The translations under genes were made by a program, and so were the position numbers. The notes below the pieces were generated by a model. That model was not told where the DNA came from. It was given only the letters and a program-made list of their open reading frames with translations, and searched no databases. A stretch of DNA of 36,835 nt, from assembly GCA_905214425.1 (NCBI GenBank), contig CAJMLY010000020.1, positions 1 to 36,835 on the forward strand, in the 5' to 3' direction. Shown one piece after another: positions 1-7,486 of this stretch (the stretch's first letter is position 1; every line of letters starts with the position of its first letter). The DNA is from an uncultured bacterium. GTDB lineage: Bacteria > Actinomycetota > Coriobacteriia > Coriobacteriales > Coriobacteriaceae.

Positions 1-249
1 GGACTTGCGGCGACGGACCTCAGGACGCTCTTACACCACGTCTGCGCGCGCGACCTGATTACTATGGGAATCGAGGTCGCGACGGTCAACAACGAAATGC
101 TCTGTGACATGGAAGCGATGGAAGCACTCGCATGGCGCATGCACCAGCGTATGCGAAAGCGGTACCGGAATCGTGTCGATGCCCGCAGGAAGAAGCAAGA
201 GGCGTTGCTTAACACGCTGCGGGCGTGTTTTGGGCTTAAGCCGGTCTAA
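1..249 (+). CDS. 3' end of an unrecognised gene (partial)
   Basis: The reading frame is open from the first base of the window to the TAA at 247-249, so 82 residues of a longer protein are visible. An internal ATG at 64 is probably not the true start, because the frame continues upstream without a stop. The visible part is helical and basic near the end (RMRKRYRNR, DARRKKQEA). I do not recognise the family and assign no function. Confidence 0.5.
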   Translation, partial: GLAATDLRTLLHHVCARDLITMGIEVATVNNEMLCDMEAMEALAWRMHQRMRKRYRNRVDARRKKQEALLNTLRACFGLKPV

Positions 250-280
250 TTCGCGTCGAAAATAGAGGGTTAATCATATG

Positions 281-503
281 CCCTGGCCAAAATATGGCAA
301 ATATGAGTACTGTCACTAAATCAGTAACAGCAAAATCAAGGAATTTAGAACTCGGAGGCGGCGTAAAGTGAGAAGATAATAAACAAATGTAGAATAACTA
401 AGCATCAGGTTGGCGACATTGAGCGCAAAATCTGTCCGAGAGGCCAAAAGTGCCTGTTACTAAATTGGTAGCAGTACTCATATTTGCCATATTTTGACCG
501 GGG
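281..503. repeat. MITE-like element with 50-bp imperfect inverted repeats
   Basis: The arms at 281-330 and 454-503 are inverted copies. Reading the right arm on the minus strand, 43 of 50 positions match the left arm, including a 25-base identical core (CAAAATATGGCAAATATGAG plus TACTG). The 123 bp between them has no credible gene. This architecture, long terminal inverted repeats around a short non-coding centre, is that of a miniature inverted-repeat element or a large palindromic repeat. No flanking target duplication is obvious. Copies elsewhere in the genome would settle it. Confidence 0.6.
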
Positions 504-520
504 CACCCTAAGAAGGGCGC

Positions 521-549
521 CCCGGAGCTCCCCGTAGGGGAGCTCCGGG
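521..549. terminator. Strong GC-rich hairpin
   Basis: A perfect 13-bp inverted repeat (CCCGGAGCTCCCC / GGGGAGCTCCGGG) closes on a 3-base loop. There is no T-run on either side, so intrinsic termination is uncertain; it may instead be a structured spacer after the inverted-repeat element. Confidence 0.4.
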
Positions 550-621
550 CTTCATAGGGGCACGAATAGCCCACTCCGACCCGCAAAATCTGTGCGCACG
601 ATGCGAATGACGCCCTTAACC

Positions 622-650
622 TTAAACTTTAGCTTGAACTTAGCTATAAT
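622..650 (+). promoter_or_regulatory. Sigma-70-type promoter
   Basis: TTAAAC (622-627) and a consensus TATAAT (645-650) are separated by 17 bp. The predicted start, near 657, lies about 325 bp upstream of the lipoprotein gene, which implies a long untranslated leader or a separate RNA. Confidence 0.6.
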
Positions 651-656
651 GCGCTA

Positions 657-980
657 CGTTCCTACCAGGCTGTGGTTGCGGACGGACGAAATGCCCGTCC
701 TAGTCCAAGACAGACGCGGTCAAAGGGATCCACGTAAGCGACCGCGTGCGCGCGGCGCGATCATGGCGCGTCCTAGATGTAAGCCGCACCGTCCGTTCTA
801 CTTTCTTTGGGGCAATACCGCCTCGCGGGCGAGCGGGTCAGTCGTGAAGGTGGCTGCGGCCTCCCGAGCAAACACCCCGGTGCGCAAGTGTGGGGTCAAA
901 TACCAGGTCAGCTGGTGGGAACAACCTGATATTCCGCGCAACGCACGGATTGTATACGACACAGAAGGCAGGGTAGTGGA
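657..980 (+). ncRNA. Candidate structured RNA or long leader
   Basis: This stretch lies between a good promoter and the lipoprotein gene. It folds readily into several GC-rich helices: GGACGG/CCCGTCC (about 680-700), GCGGTC/GACCGC (about 717-745), a CTCG/CGAG stem (about 820-840), and a long helix in which GTGCGC and GTGTGGGG (882-899) pair with TTCCGCGC and CGCAC (931-947). The frame through it is open to 592 but reads as low-complexity basic residues with no family signal. The actinobacterial/firmicute raiA-motif RNA occurs near hpf (raiA) genes and is one possibility, since hpf is the second gene downstream. I cannot confirm the consensus by eye. Boundaries are approximate. Confidence 0.35.
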
Positions 981-981
981 C

Positions 982-2007
982 ATGGTGAGGGGCAGCTTGA
1001 TGCACGCGGCTCGGTTAGGTGCTGGGACCGCAGCGGTCATCGCCGTTTTGGGCCTGAGCGGATGCGCGTTCAACCCGCTGTCTACGTTCACGACTCCCAC
1101 GATCGACCAGATCGAGTACGAGACGGTCACGCCGGCGGTGTCGGACGATGCCCTGGTCACTCCCGGAACCCTGACGGTCGCCCTCGATACTTCCGATGCG
1201 CCGCAGGCAATGCAGGGCGCCGACGGCGAGCTTACGGGGTATGCAGTCGATGCTGCCCACGCCCTCGCAAGTCACATGGGCCTTAAGGTCGCCTTTGTCG
1301 ATGCGTCCTCGGCAGGTTCCGCGCTCGGCGACAAAAAGGCTGATATCTTTATCGGCGAGATCAACTCCACAGACGGGGACGTTAGCTCGCTCGGCACCTG
1401 CCTGTACGATGCCGCTTCTGTGTTCGGTAAAACCAGCGATGGTGGGTCGCTAAGCGTTTCCACCGATACCCTTAACACGTCTACCCTGGGTGTCCAGATG
1501 TCCTCGGCCTCGCAGGAGGCGCTTGCTAAGCAGAGCATCACCGCCAACCAAAAGACCTACTCCAACATCAACGAGTGCTTTGAGGCGCTCGAGTCCGGCG
1601 AGGTCGACTATGTGATCTGCGACTCCACAGCCGGCGGCTATCTTGCACGCCTGATGAGCGAGGTCTCCTATGTCGGTGCGCTCGAGGCGCCCTCGACGCT
1701 TGGTGTTGCGGGCCTCTCGTCCAATGACGAACTGTGCCGTGCCGTGAGTGATGCCCTCGACGACATCACGGTCGACGGCACGCTCGAGGCGGTTCACTGC
1801 GTCTGGTACGGCCAGATTCCCTACGACCTCACCACTAAGACGGTTTCGGGCGCTAACGTGCAACCGGGCGACTCTGAGTCCAGTGAGACCACGTCCTCCG
1901 GCAGCGAGTCTTCCGATTCCAACAATGAGACCGCATCCTCCGAGGATAAATCGTCCAGCCAGGAAGGCACCATCACTGACGACGACATTAACAAACTCAA
2001 TAGCTAG
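982..2007 (+). CDS. Solute-binding lipoprotein (SBP_bac_3-like)
   Basis: Predicted extracellular lipoprotein of the amino-acid ABC transporter binding-protein type. The N-terminus has a basic stretch, a hydrophobic segment (GTAAVIAVLGLSGC) and a lipobox LSGC whose Cys, near residue 28, would be lipidated. The middle, about residues 55-280, follows the SBP_bac_3 pattern: LTVALDTSDAP, GYAVDAAHALASHMGL, ADIFIGEI and a late EALESGEVDYVICD segment. The last 50 residues are a low-complexity Ser/Glu/Thr/Asp tail. The frame is open back to 592, but that part is non-protein-like. I prefer ATG 982; ATG 1000, with AGGGG before it, is an equally plausible start. No permease or ATPase gene adjoins it, so it is an orphan binding protein or serves a transporter encoded elsewhere. 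Confidence 0.75.
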   Translation: MVRGSLMHAARLGAGTAAVIAVLGLSGCAFNPLSTFTTPTIDQIEYETVTPAVSDDALVTPGTLTVALDTSDAPQAMQGADGELTGYAVDAAHALASHMGLKVAFVDASSAGSALGDKKADIFIGEINSTDGDVSSLGTCLYDAASVFGKTSDGGSLSVSTDTLNTSTLGVQMSSASQEALAKQSITANQKTYSNINECFEALESGEVDYVICDSTAGGYLARLMSEVSYVGALEAPSTLGVAGLSSNDELCRAVSDALDDITVDGTLEAVHCVWYGQIPYDLTTKTVSGANVQPGDSESSETTSSGSESSDSNNETASSEDKSSSQEGTITDDDINKLNS

Positions 2008-2073
2008 TTATTGCTAGGGGTGGTGTCTCCTATACGTTGGAAAGGACACCTCTTCACGGTTTCAACACGCACT

Positions 2074-2107
2074 GCCGGGCTTCCCCAATAGGGGAGCCCG
2101 GCTTTTT
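2074..2107 (+). terminator. Rho-independent terminator after the lipoprotein gene
   Basis: GCCGGGCTTCCCC and GGGGAGCCCGGC form a stable stem followed by TTTTT. A smaller hairpin (GGTGTC/GACACC, about 2021-2049) precedes it. The remainder of the 2008-2324 gap, before hpf, is more A/T-rich and probably carries the hpf promoter, but I see no convincing -35/-10 pair. Confidence 0.8.
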
Positions 2108-2324
2108 CATCCCTATAAAACCAGCAGGTCAAAGCCAATTTTCGGGACCAAATACAAATCTGTCGGCTCCCTCCTATAGCGCACTTTGCCATGGAAAAGT
2201 ACGAGACTTCGGTATGCGGTATCAAGCAATCGTTATTCGGGTCTTTAGGAATCCGCGTGATTAAATGCACGGCAATGGGTACATAGCCAGTACAGTAAGT
2301 CCCCGAGGCAGATTGGAGCCACGT

Positions 2325-2909
2325 ATGGATATCAAGGTTTCTGGACGCAAGACGACGGTAACCGATGCTCTGCGTGCGCATGTGGATGAGAAGATCGGCG
2401 AGGCGCTCAAGGTTTTCGATATCGAGCCCATGACGGTCGACGTTGTACTTCGCTATGAGAAGAACCCCTCGAACCCCAACCCGGCAATCGTCGAGGTTAC
2501 GGTTCGTGCCCGCGGTTCGGTGATTCGCGTTGCCGAGCACGGTGCAGATATGTACGCCGCCATCGACCTCTCCGCCGATAAGGTCACCCGCCAGCTGCGC
2601 AAGTTCAAGACCAAGGTCGTGGACAACCGCCAGGGCGGTGCCAGCGCCGCGGATGTCGCGCCGGTCGAGCGCGTCGAGGATCTGGCCGACCTGCTGCTGC
2701 CCGAGGAGGAGGACGACCTGCTCGTCCGCGAGAAGGTTATCGACGTCACCCCGATGACTGAGGAGCAGGCGCTGGTGCAGACCGATCTGCTCGGTCACGA
2801 CTTCTACGTGTTCGAGAACGCGACGACCGGCCTCATCAATGTGGTGTATCACCGTAAGAATGGTGGATATGGCATCATCAAGCCCCGCATCGAAACACTT
2901 GACGAGTAA
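2325..2909 (+). CDS. hpf: Long-form ribosome hibernation promoting factor
   Basis: Binds the 30S decoding region and dimerises 70S ribosomes into inactive 100S particles in stationary phase or stress. The N-terminal ~100 residues show the S30AE/YfiA fold (MDIKVSGRKTTVTDALRAHV; KVFDIEPMTVDVVLRYEKN). An acidic linker follows (LADLLLPEEEDDLLVREK), then the C-terminal dimerisation domain of long HPFs, residues about 130-190 (ALVQTDLLGHDFYVFENA, INVVYHRKNGGYGIIKPR). Length is 194 aa, normal for the long form. ATG 2325 has GGAG upstream. The frame is open to 2265, but family alignment begins at this ATG. It is flanked by terminators and so probably monocistronic. Confidence 0.93.
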   Translation: MDIKVSGRKTTVTDALRAHVDEKIGEALKVFDIEPMTVDVVLRYEKNPSNPNPAIVEVTVRARGSVIRVAEHGADMYAAIDLSADKVTRQLRKFKTKVVDNRQGGASAADVAPVERVEDLADLLLPEEEDDLLVREKVIDVTPMTEEQALVQTDLLGHDFYVFENATTGLINVVYHRKNGGYGIIKPRIETLDE

Positions 2910-2938
2910 AATACGTTAACTTGCATGAGTTAACGGTT

Positions 2939-2970
2939 GGCGGCCATCCCATGCGGGTGGCCGCCTTTTT
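2939..2970 (+). terminator. Rho-independent terminator after hpf
   Basis: GGCGGCCATCCC and GGGTGGCCGCC pair and are followed by TTTTT. A separate GTTAAC...GTTAAC inverted repeat lies just upstream (about 2915-2934). Confidence 0.85.
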
Positions 2971-2988
2971 ACGTAAGGAGTCGCTTTG

Positions 2989-3942
2989 ATGGACAAGGCC
3001 GCATCCGCCGGTCATTCGGACCGTTGCCGCATCGTCGTCGATACCTGCTGCGACTTTAGCCCCGAGGTCGCTGCGAACCTCGATGTCGATATCCTGGGTT
3101 TCCCCTTCATTATCGATGGCGAAGAGCGCACGGACGACATCTGGTCGAGCATCACACCCAAGGAGTTCTACGACCGGATGCGCGCCGGTGCCCGCGTGTC
3201 CACCTCGGCTGTGTCGCTCGGTCGCTATATCGAGTTCTTTACCGAGTGCGCCAAAGAGGGCACGCCCACGGTCTACCTGTGCTTTACCTCGGCGCTGTCG
3301 TCGAGCTACAACTCCGCGTGCCAGGCGGCAGATGCCGTGCGCGCCGAGTATCCCGATTTTGAGCTTTACGTGGTCGACAACGCTCTGCCCTGTGCGACCG
3401 GCGCGCTCTTGGCGCTCGAGGCTGTCCGTCAACGCTCGGCGGGACTCACCGCCAAGCAGCTGGTCGACTGGGCAAACGAGGCAAAGACCTACGTCCACGG
3501 CTACTTTACGCTCGAGAGCTTCGACGCACTGGCTGCCGGCGGCCGCATTCCGCCCGCGGCGGCGCAGCTCACGGCAAAGCTCGATGTCAAGCCCGAGCTC
3601 TCCTACGACCTTGCCGGCTCGCTGTCGCTGATCGGCGTCAACCGCGGCCGCAAGAAGGCGCTCAAGTCCATCCTCAAGTCGTTCCGCGAGAACTACGTGC
3701 CCGACCGCACCATGCCCATCGCCATCATGACGGCCGATGCCGAAAAGGACGGCGACTGGCTCGAGGCCGCCATCCGCAAGGAGGAGGGCTGCGCCGACGT
3801 CACGATCATTCGCAGCTCCGTGGGTCCCACCATTGGCTCGCACGTGGGCCCCGGCATGGTGGCCTGCGCGTTTTGGGGCAAGAATCGTGCCGAGAAAGCC
3901 TCGCTTTCCGACCGCATCGCGCGCCGCGTGCGTGGCGAGTAG
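2989..3942 (+). CDS. DegV family fatty-acid-binding protein
   Basis: 317-residue DegV/FakB-type protein. In this family one fatty acid is held in a two-domain fold; FakB members present it to the FakA kinase for phosphorylation. Family landmarks visible are an N-terminal RIVVDTCCDFSPEV segment, FPFIIDGEERTDD, the RVSTSAVS fatty-acid head-group motif near residue 75, the CFTSALSSSYNSACQAA helix, and a late SSVGPTIGSHVGPGM motif near residue 285. ATG 2989 has AAGGAG eight bases upstream. The specific ligand and any FakA partner are not shown here. Confidence 0.9.
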   Translation: MDKAASAGHSDRCRIVVDTCCDFSPEVAANLDVDILGFPFIIDGEERTDDIWSSITPKEFYDRMRAGARVSTSAVSLGRYIEFFTECAKEGTPTVYLCFTSALSSSYNSACQAADAVRAEYPDFELYVVDNALPCATGALLALEAVRQRSAGLTAKQLVDWANEAKTYVHGYFTLESFDALAAGGRIPPAAAQLTAKLDVKPELSYDLAGSLSLIGVNRGRKKALKSILKSFRENYVPDRTMPIAIMTADAEKDGDWLEAAIRKEEGCADVTIIRSSVGPTIGSHVGPGMVACAFWGKNRAEKASLSDRIARRVRGE

Positions 3943-4040
3943 ACAGGTGCTGCGGCTGCAAGCGCCCTCAAGTCACGGCCGAAACGCTGGCACCGAGTAT
4001 TCAACCTGGTAACAACACCCAACCCAAAAGGAAAGGTTTC

Positions 4041-5120
4041 ATGGCAAACAAGCTCTCCGTCGCATTCATCGGCACCGGAATCATGGGTGCCCCCATCGCC
4101 GGCCACATCCTGGACGCCGGCTATCCCGTCACGGTCAACAACCGCACCAAGTCCAAGGCTGCAGCGCTCGTTGAGCGCGGTGCCGTCTGGGCCGATACGC
4201 CGGCAGATGCCGCGGCGAACGCCGACGTCGTCTTTACCATGGTGGGTTATCCCTCCGAGGTCGAGGAGCTCTACCTGGCGGGCGACGGTCTGCTAGCGTG
4301 CACTAAGCCCGGCGCGGTCATGATCGACCTCACCACGAGCTCGCCCGAGCTGGCGCGCGACATTGCCGAGGCTGCCCAGGTTTCCGGCCGCATGGCGTTT
4401 GACTGCCCCGTCACCGGCGGCGAGTCGGGAGCTATCGCCGGCACGCTCACGGCTATCGTGGGCGCCACCGAGAACGACATTGCTCCGGTCCGTGATATCC
4501 TTTCCACCTTTGCGGCAACCATCTGCTGCTTCGACGGCGCCGGCAAGGGACAGGCTGCCAAGCTCGCCAACCAGGTGTCGCTGGGCGCCTGCATGGTCGG
4601 CATGGCAGACGCCATGGCGTTTGCCGAGCTGAGCGGCCTTGATCTGGAGAAGACACGCCAGATGATTCTGGGCGGTACCGGCAAGTCCGGCGCTATGGAG
4701 AGCCTGGCCCCCAAGGCGCTCGACGGCGACTACAAGCCCGGCTTTATGGTTGAGCACTTCATTAAGGACCTGCGCCTGGCGCTCGCCTATGCCGACGACC
4801 GCGAGCTCGCGCTGCCCGGCGCCGACGTGGCCTTTACGCTCTACGATATGCTCGACGCCATCGGTGGTGCCAAGCTGGGCACCCAGGCCATCACGGTCCT
4901 CTACAAGGAGGAGGCCGACGCCATCGCCGCCGGTCTGGACTGGTCGCAGTATCGTCCCGAAGAGCACGGTGCTCACGAGGACGGCTGCGGTTGCGGCGAG
5001 CACGGCGACGACCATGAGTGCGGTTGCGGTCACCATCACGGCGAGGACCACGAGTGCTGCGGCGGCCACGGCCATGACGACGGCCACGAGTGCTGCTGCG
5101 GCCACCATCACGGGGAGTAG
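4041..5120 (+). CDS. Beta-hydroxyacid dehydrogenase with His/Cys-rich C-terminal tail
   Basis: NAD(P)-dependent 3-hydroxyisobutyrate / tartronate-semialdehyde reductase family enzyme. The Rossmann GTGIMGAPIAG motif is at residues 11-21, DCPVTGGESGA, the substrate-binding signature, near residue 118, and GKGQAAKLANQ with the catalytic Lys near residue 170. The enzyme core ends at about residue 310 and would be complete there. About 48 further residues consist almost only of His, Cys, Gly, Asp and Glu (ECGCGHHHGEDHECCGGHGH and similar), in repeated CGC/HHHGE blocks. Such tails bind Zn, Ni or Cu in metallochaperones, but this is unusual on a dehydrogenase. ATG 4041 has AAGGAAAGG upstream. The physiological substrate cannot be fixed from sequence. 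Confidence 0.88.
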   Translation: MANKLSVAFIGTGIMGAPIAGHILDAGYPVTVNNRTKSKAAALVERGAVWADTPADAAANADVVFTMVGYPSEVEELYLAGDGLLACTKPGAVMIDLTTSSPELARDIAEAAQVSGRMAFDCPVTGGESGAIAGTLTAIVGATENDIAPVRDILSTFAATICCFDGAGKGQAAKLANQVSLGACMVGMADAMAFAELSGLDLEKTRQMILGGTGKSGAMESLAPKALDGDYKPGFMVEHFIKDLRLALAYADDRELALPGADVAFTLYDMLDAIGGAKLGTQAITVLYKEEADAIAAGLDWSQYRPEEHGAHEDGCGCGEHGDDHECGCGHHHGEDHECCGGHGHDDGHECCCGHHHGE

Positions 5121-5125
5121 CGCCC

Positions 5126-5554
5126 ATGAGCTGGACGTTCGTGGTACTAGCGCTGGTGCTCTTTCTCTTTGCGATCTACATTGGCTTTTTGTGCGGCCAG
5201 TGGGCCTGCGAAAAGCGCGTGATCACCAAGCGCGACTACTGGATCGCCAATTTTGCAGGCGCGGCGGCAGTCGTTCTGCTGACCTGGGTGTTCTCGCTGT
5301 TCCCGCTGGTGCAGTTTGCGCCGATTGGCTGGCTCGGCGGCTTTATCGCCGGTCTTAAGATGAGCTTTGGCGAGTCCGTCGGTCCGTGGCGCAAGCACGA
5401 CGAGGTCTTTAACGTCAACAAGGCTCATCGCGCCGCCGCCGACGCGGGCGACGCTGAGGAACGCCGCCGTGCGCGTCGCAATGGCGCGGCCGACCGACAG
5501 CTCATCTCGGTCACCGATGACAGCAAGGGTGCTGGCAAGCACGCTAAGAAATAG
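5126..5554 (+). CDS. Small two-TM membrane protein of unknown function
   Basis: 142 residues. The first membrane segment is at about 4-25 (FVVLALVLFLFAIYIGFL) and a second at about 45-75 (FAGAAAVVLLTWVFSLFPL, followed by a further hydrophobic stretch). The C-terminal half is charged and basic (EERRRARRNGAADR) and predicted cytoplasmic. It starts 5 bp after the dehydrogenase stop with GGGAG upstream, and the next gene begins 15 bp later, so it belongs to a 4041-7360 operon. I do not recognise a named family. Confidence 0.7.
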   Translation: MSWTFVVLALVLFLFAIYIGFLCGQWACEKRVITKRDYWIANFAGAAAVVLLTWVFSLFPLVQFAPIGWLGGFIAGLKMSFGESVGPWRKHDEVFNVNKAHRAAADAGDAEERRRARRNGAADRQLISVTDDSKGAGKHAKK

Positions 5555-5569
5555 TAAGAAGAGGTAACT

Positions 5570-6268
5570 ATGGCAGAAAACAAAGACGAACAGCTCACCG
5601 ACGAGGAGCTGGCACAGCTTCAGCTGGCAGAGGAGAACGAGAACGCCGTCGACCGTCTGGTCAAGGAGCTCGGCTGCCCCACGCGCCGCATCCGCCAGTT
5701 TGCCGCCCGCGTGCTGCACCTGCTTGCCGAGCGCGATCCGCAGCGCGTCGTGCCCTGCGTGCCCGCGCTGATCGAGGCGCTCGACCGCCCCGAGGCGCAG
5801 ACCCGCTGGGAGGCCCTCGATGCCCTGACGGCGCTCGCTACCACCTGCCCCGAGCAGCTGGGCGATGCCTTTGAGGGTGCCGAGACTGCGCTGTTCGACG
5901 AGATCTCCTCCACGCTGCGCTATGCCGCCTTCCGCCTGCTGTGCGTGTGGGGTGCCACGAGCGTCGAGCGTTCGCGCGAGGCTTGGCCCATTCTGGACGA
6001 GGCCATCCAGTGCTACCACGGCGACCTCGAGTATCGCGACATGCTCGGTTGCCTGTACGAGTTTGGCCAGGGCGAGATCGACGCCGAGGTCGCCGAGAAG
6101 CTTGCGCTGCGCCTTAAGTTCGATGCCGAGAACGGCAAGGGCAGCTATCTCAAGGCCCGTTCGAGCGAGATTTGCGAAATGCTTGTTAAACGTTTTGGCC
6201 TGGATCTTTCCAAAAAGAAGAAGCGTGCTAGCGTTAAAAAATCTGACGACGCCGAAGACGAGGAGTAA
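5570..6268 (+). CDS. HEAT-repeat-like protein of unknown function
   Basis: 232 residues, helical, with paired-helix repeats resembling HEAT/ARM motifs (IRQFAARVLHLLAERDPQRV, TRWEALDALTALATT, LRYAAFRLLCVWGATS). The N-terminus is acidic and the C-terminus is a Lys-rich then Asp/Glu-rich tail (KKKKRASVKKSDDAEDEE). These features suggest a protein-protein interaction scaffold. The start at 5570 follows GAGG. It sits 6 bp upstream of the isocitrate dehydrogenase gene and is probably co-transcribed. No enzymatic motif is visible. Confidence 0.7.
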   Translation: MAENKDEQLTDEELAQLQLAEENENAVDRLVKELGCPTRRIRQFAARVLHLLAERDPQRVVPCVPALIEALDRPEAQTRWEALDALTALATTCPEQLGDAFEGAETALFDEISSTLRYAAFRLLCVWGATSVERSREAWPILDEAIQCYHGDLEYRDMLGCLYEFGQGEIDAEVAEKLALRLKFDAENGKGSYLKARSSEICEMLVKRFGLDLSKKKKRASVKKSDDAEDEE

Positions 6269-6274
6269 CAGATT

Positions 6275-7360
6275 ATGGCGCACGATGTAGTCCTGATTCC
6301 CGGTGACGGTATCGGTCCCGAGATTACGCAGGCCATGCGCCGCGTGGTCGAGGCCACCGGTGTCCAGATCAATTGGAATGTCCAGGAGGCCGGCGCCGGT
6401 GTCATGGATGAGTTTGGCACGCCGCTGCCCCAACATGTGCTCGATGCGGTCGCCGAGACCAAGGTTGCTATCAAGGGCCCCATCACCACGCCGGTCGGCA
6501 CGGGTTTCCGCAGCGTTAACGTCGCCCTGCGCAAGCATTTTGACCTGTACGCCTGCGTGCGACCCTGCCTGTCGCAGCCGGGCGACGGCTCGCGCTTCCG
6601 CGACGTCGACCTGGTCATCGTGCGCGAGAACACCGAGGACCTCTACGCCGGCATCGAGTTCGATGAGGGCGCTGCCGAGGTCGAGGAGCTCTCGCAGCTC
6701 GTCGAGCGCTCGGGCCAGAAGACCTTCGCCGCGGATTCCGCCATCTCAATTAAGCCGATTTCCATCGCCAAGAGCCGCCGCATTGTGGAGTACGCCTTTG
6801 AGTACGCCCGCCGCTGCGGCCGCAAAAAGGTGACGGCCGTGCATAAGGCCAACATCATGAAGGCGACCGATGGCCTGTTCCTGCGCGTTGCGCGCGAGGT
6901 GGCCGCCAACTATCCCGATATCGAGTTCAACGATAAGATCGTCGACGCCACCTGCATGGGCCTGGTCCAGAACCCCAACGACTTCGATGTCCTGGTGCTG
7001 CCCAACCTGTACGGCGACATCGTGAGCGACCTGTGCGCCGGCCTGGTGGGTGGCCTAGGGATGGCCCCCGGCTCCAACATCGGTGCTGACTGCGCCATTT
7101 TCGAGGCAACGCACGGCTCCGCGCCCGATATCGCTGGCCAGGATATCGCCAACCCCACGGCCGAGATTCTGTCTGCGGCTATGATGCTCGATCACCTGGG
7201 CGAGAACGACGCGGCCAATCGCATTCGCGCCGCCGTTTCTGCTACGCTCGACGAGGGTGAGCAGGTTACCGGCGACGTTCGTCGTGCCCAGACCGGCTCC
7301 GTTGAGGGCGCTGTGGGCACGCAGGCCTTTGCCGATGCCGTTATCGCGCACCTGGCCTAA
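6275..7360 (+). CDS. NAD-dependent isocitrate dehydrogenase (IDH/IMDH family)
   Basis: 361 residues of the beta-decarboxylating dehydrogenase family, which converts isocitrate to 2-oxoglutarate and CO2 with NAD+. Visible motifs are LIPGDGIGPEI at the N-terminus, VIVRENTEDLYAGIE near residue 113 (the NTEDLYAG form is typical of isocitrate rather than isopropylmalate enzymes), HKANIMK near residue 190, and the family signature NLYGDIVSDLCAGLVGGLG near residue 245 with its metal-binding aspartates. The cofactor region EATHGSAPDIAGQDIANP follows. Homoisocitrate or 3-isopropylmalate activity is the alternative, but no leu or lys genes adjoin it. It is the last gene of the 4041-7360 run. Confidence 0.88.
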   Translation: MAHDVVLIPGDGIGPEITQAMRRVVEATGVQINWNVQEAGAGVMDEFGTPLPQHVLDAVAETKVAIKGPITTPVGTGFRSVNVALRKHFDLYACVRPCLSQPGDGSRFRDVDLVIVRENTEDLYAGIEFDEGAAEVEELSQLVERSGQKTFAADSAISIKPISIAKSRRIVEYAFEYARRCGRKKVTAVHKANIMKATDGLFLRVAREVAANYPDIEFNDKIVDATCMGLVQNPNDFDVLVLPNLYGDIVSDLCAGLVGGLGMAPGSNIGADCAIFEATHGSAPDIAGQDIANPTAEILSAAMMLDHLGENDAANRIRAAVSATLDEGEQVTGDVRRAQTGSVEGAVGTQAFADAVIAHLA

Positions 7361-7419
7361 GGCATGCAGACTGCAAACGCCTAAATAGTACTTAAGTGTT
7401 TGCGTATAACCTAAGAATC

Positions 7420-7448
7420 AATACGCCCGGCGCTCTGTCGGGCGTATT
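7420..7448. terminator. Hairpin terminator after isocitrate dehydrogenase
   Basis: AATACGCCCG and CGGGCGTATT form a 10-bp stem followed by CTATT on the plus strand. The T-tract is weak. Confidence 0.6.
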
Positions 7449-7486
7449 CTATTGCGGACTATGTTTCCTAACAAGGAGTAACTGAT

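Noticed and set aside
398..586. Minus-strand 62-residue frame
   Set aside because: It lies across the right arm of the MITE-like repeat and a GC hairpin and has no protein-family character.
870..950. 4.5S/SRP RNA, because ACCAGGTCAG matches the E. coli domain IV
   Set aside because: The apical loop is too short and the 3' strand reads GGGAACAACC instead of the conserved GGAAGCAGCC; the symmetric loop and GNRA tetraloop are not reproduced.
592..981. N-terminal extension of the solute-binding protein frame to 592
   Set aside because: The stretch lies over a good promoter and a structured region, reads as basic low-complexity sequence, and the lipoprotein signal begins only after 982.
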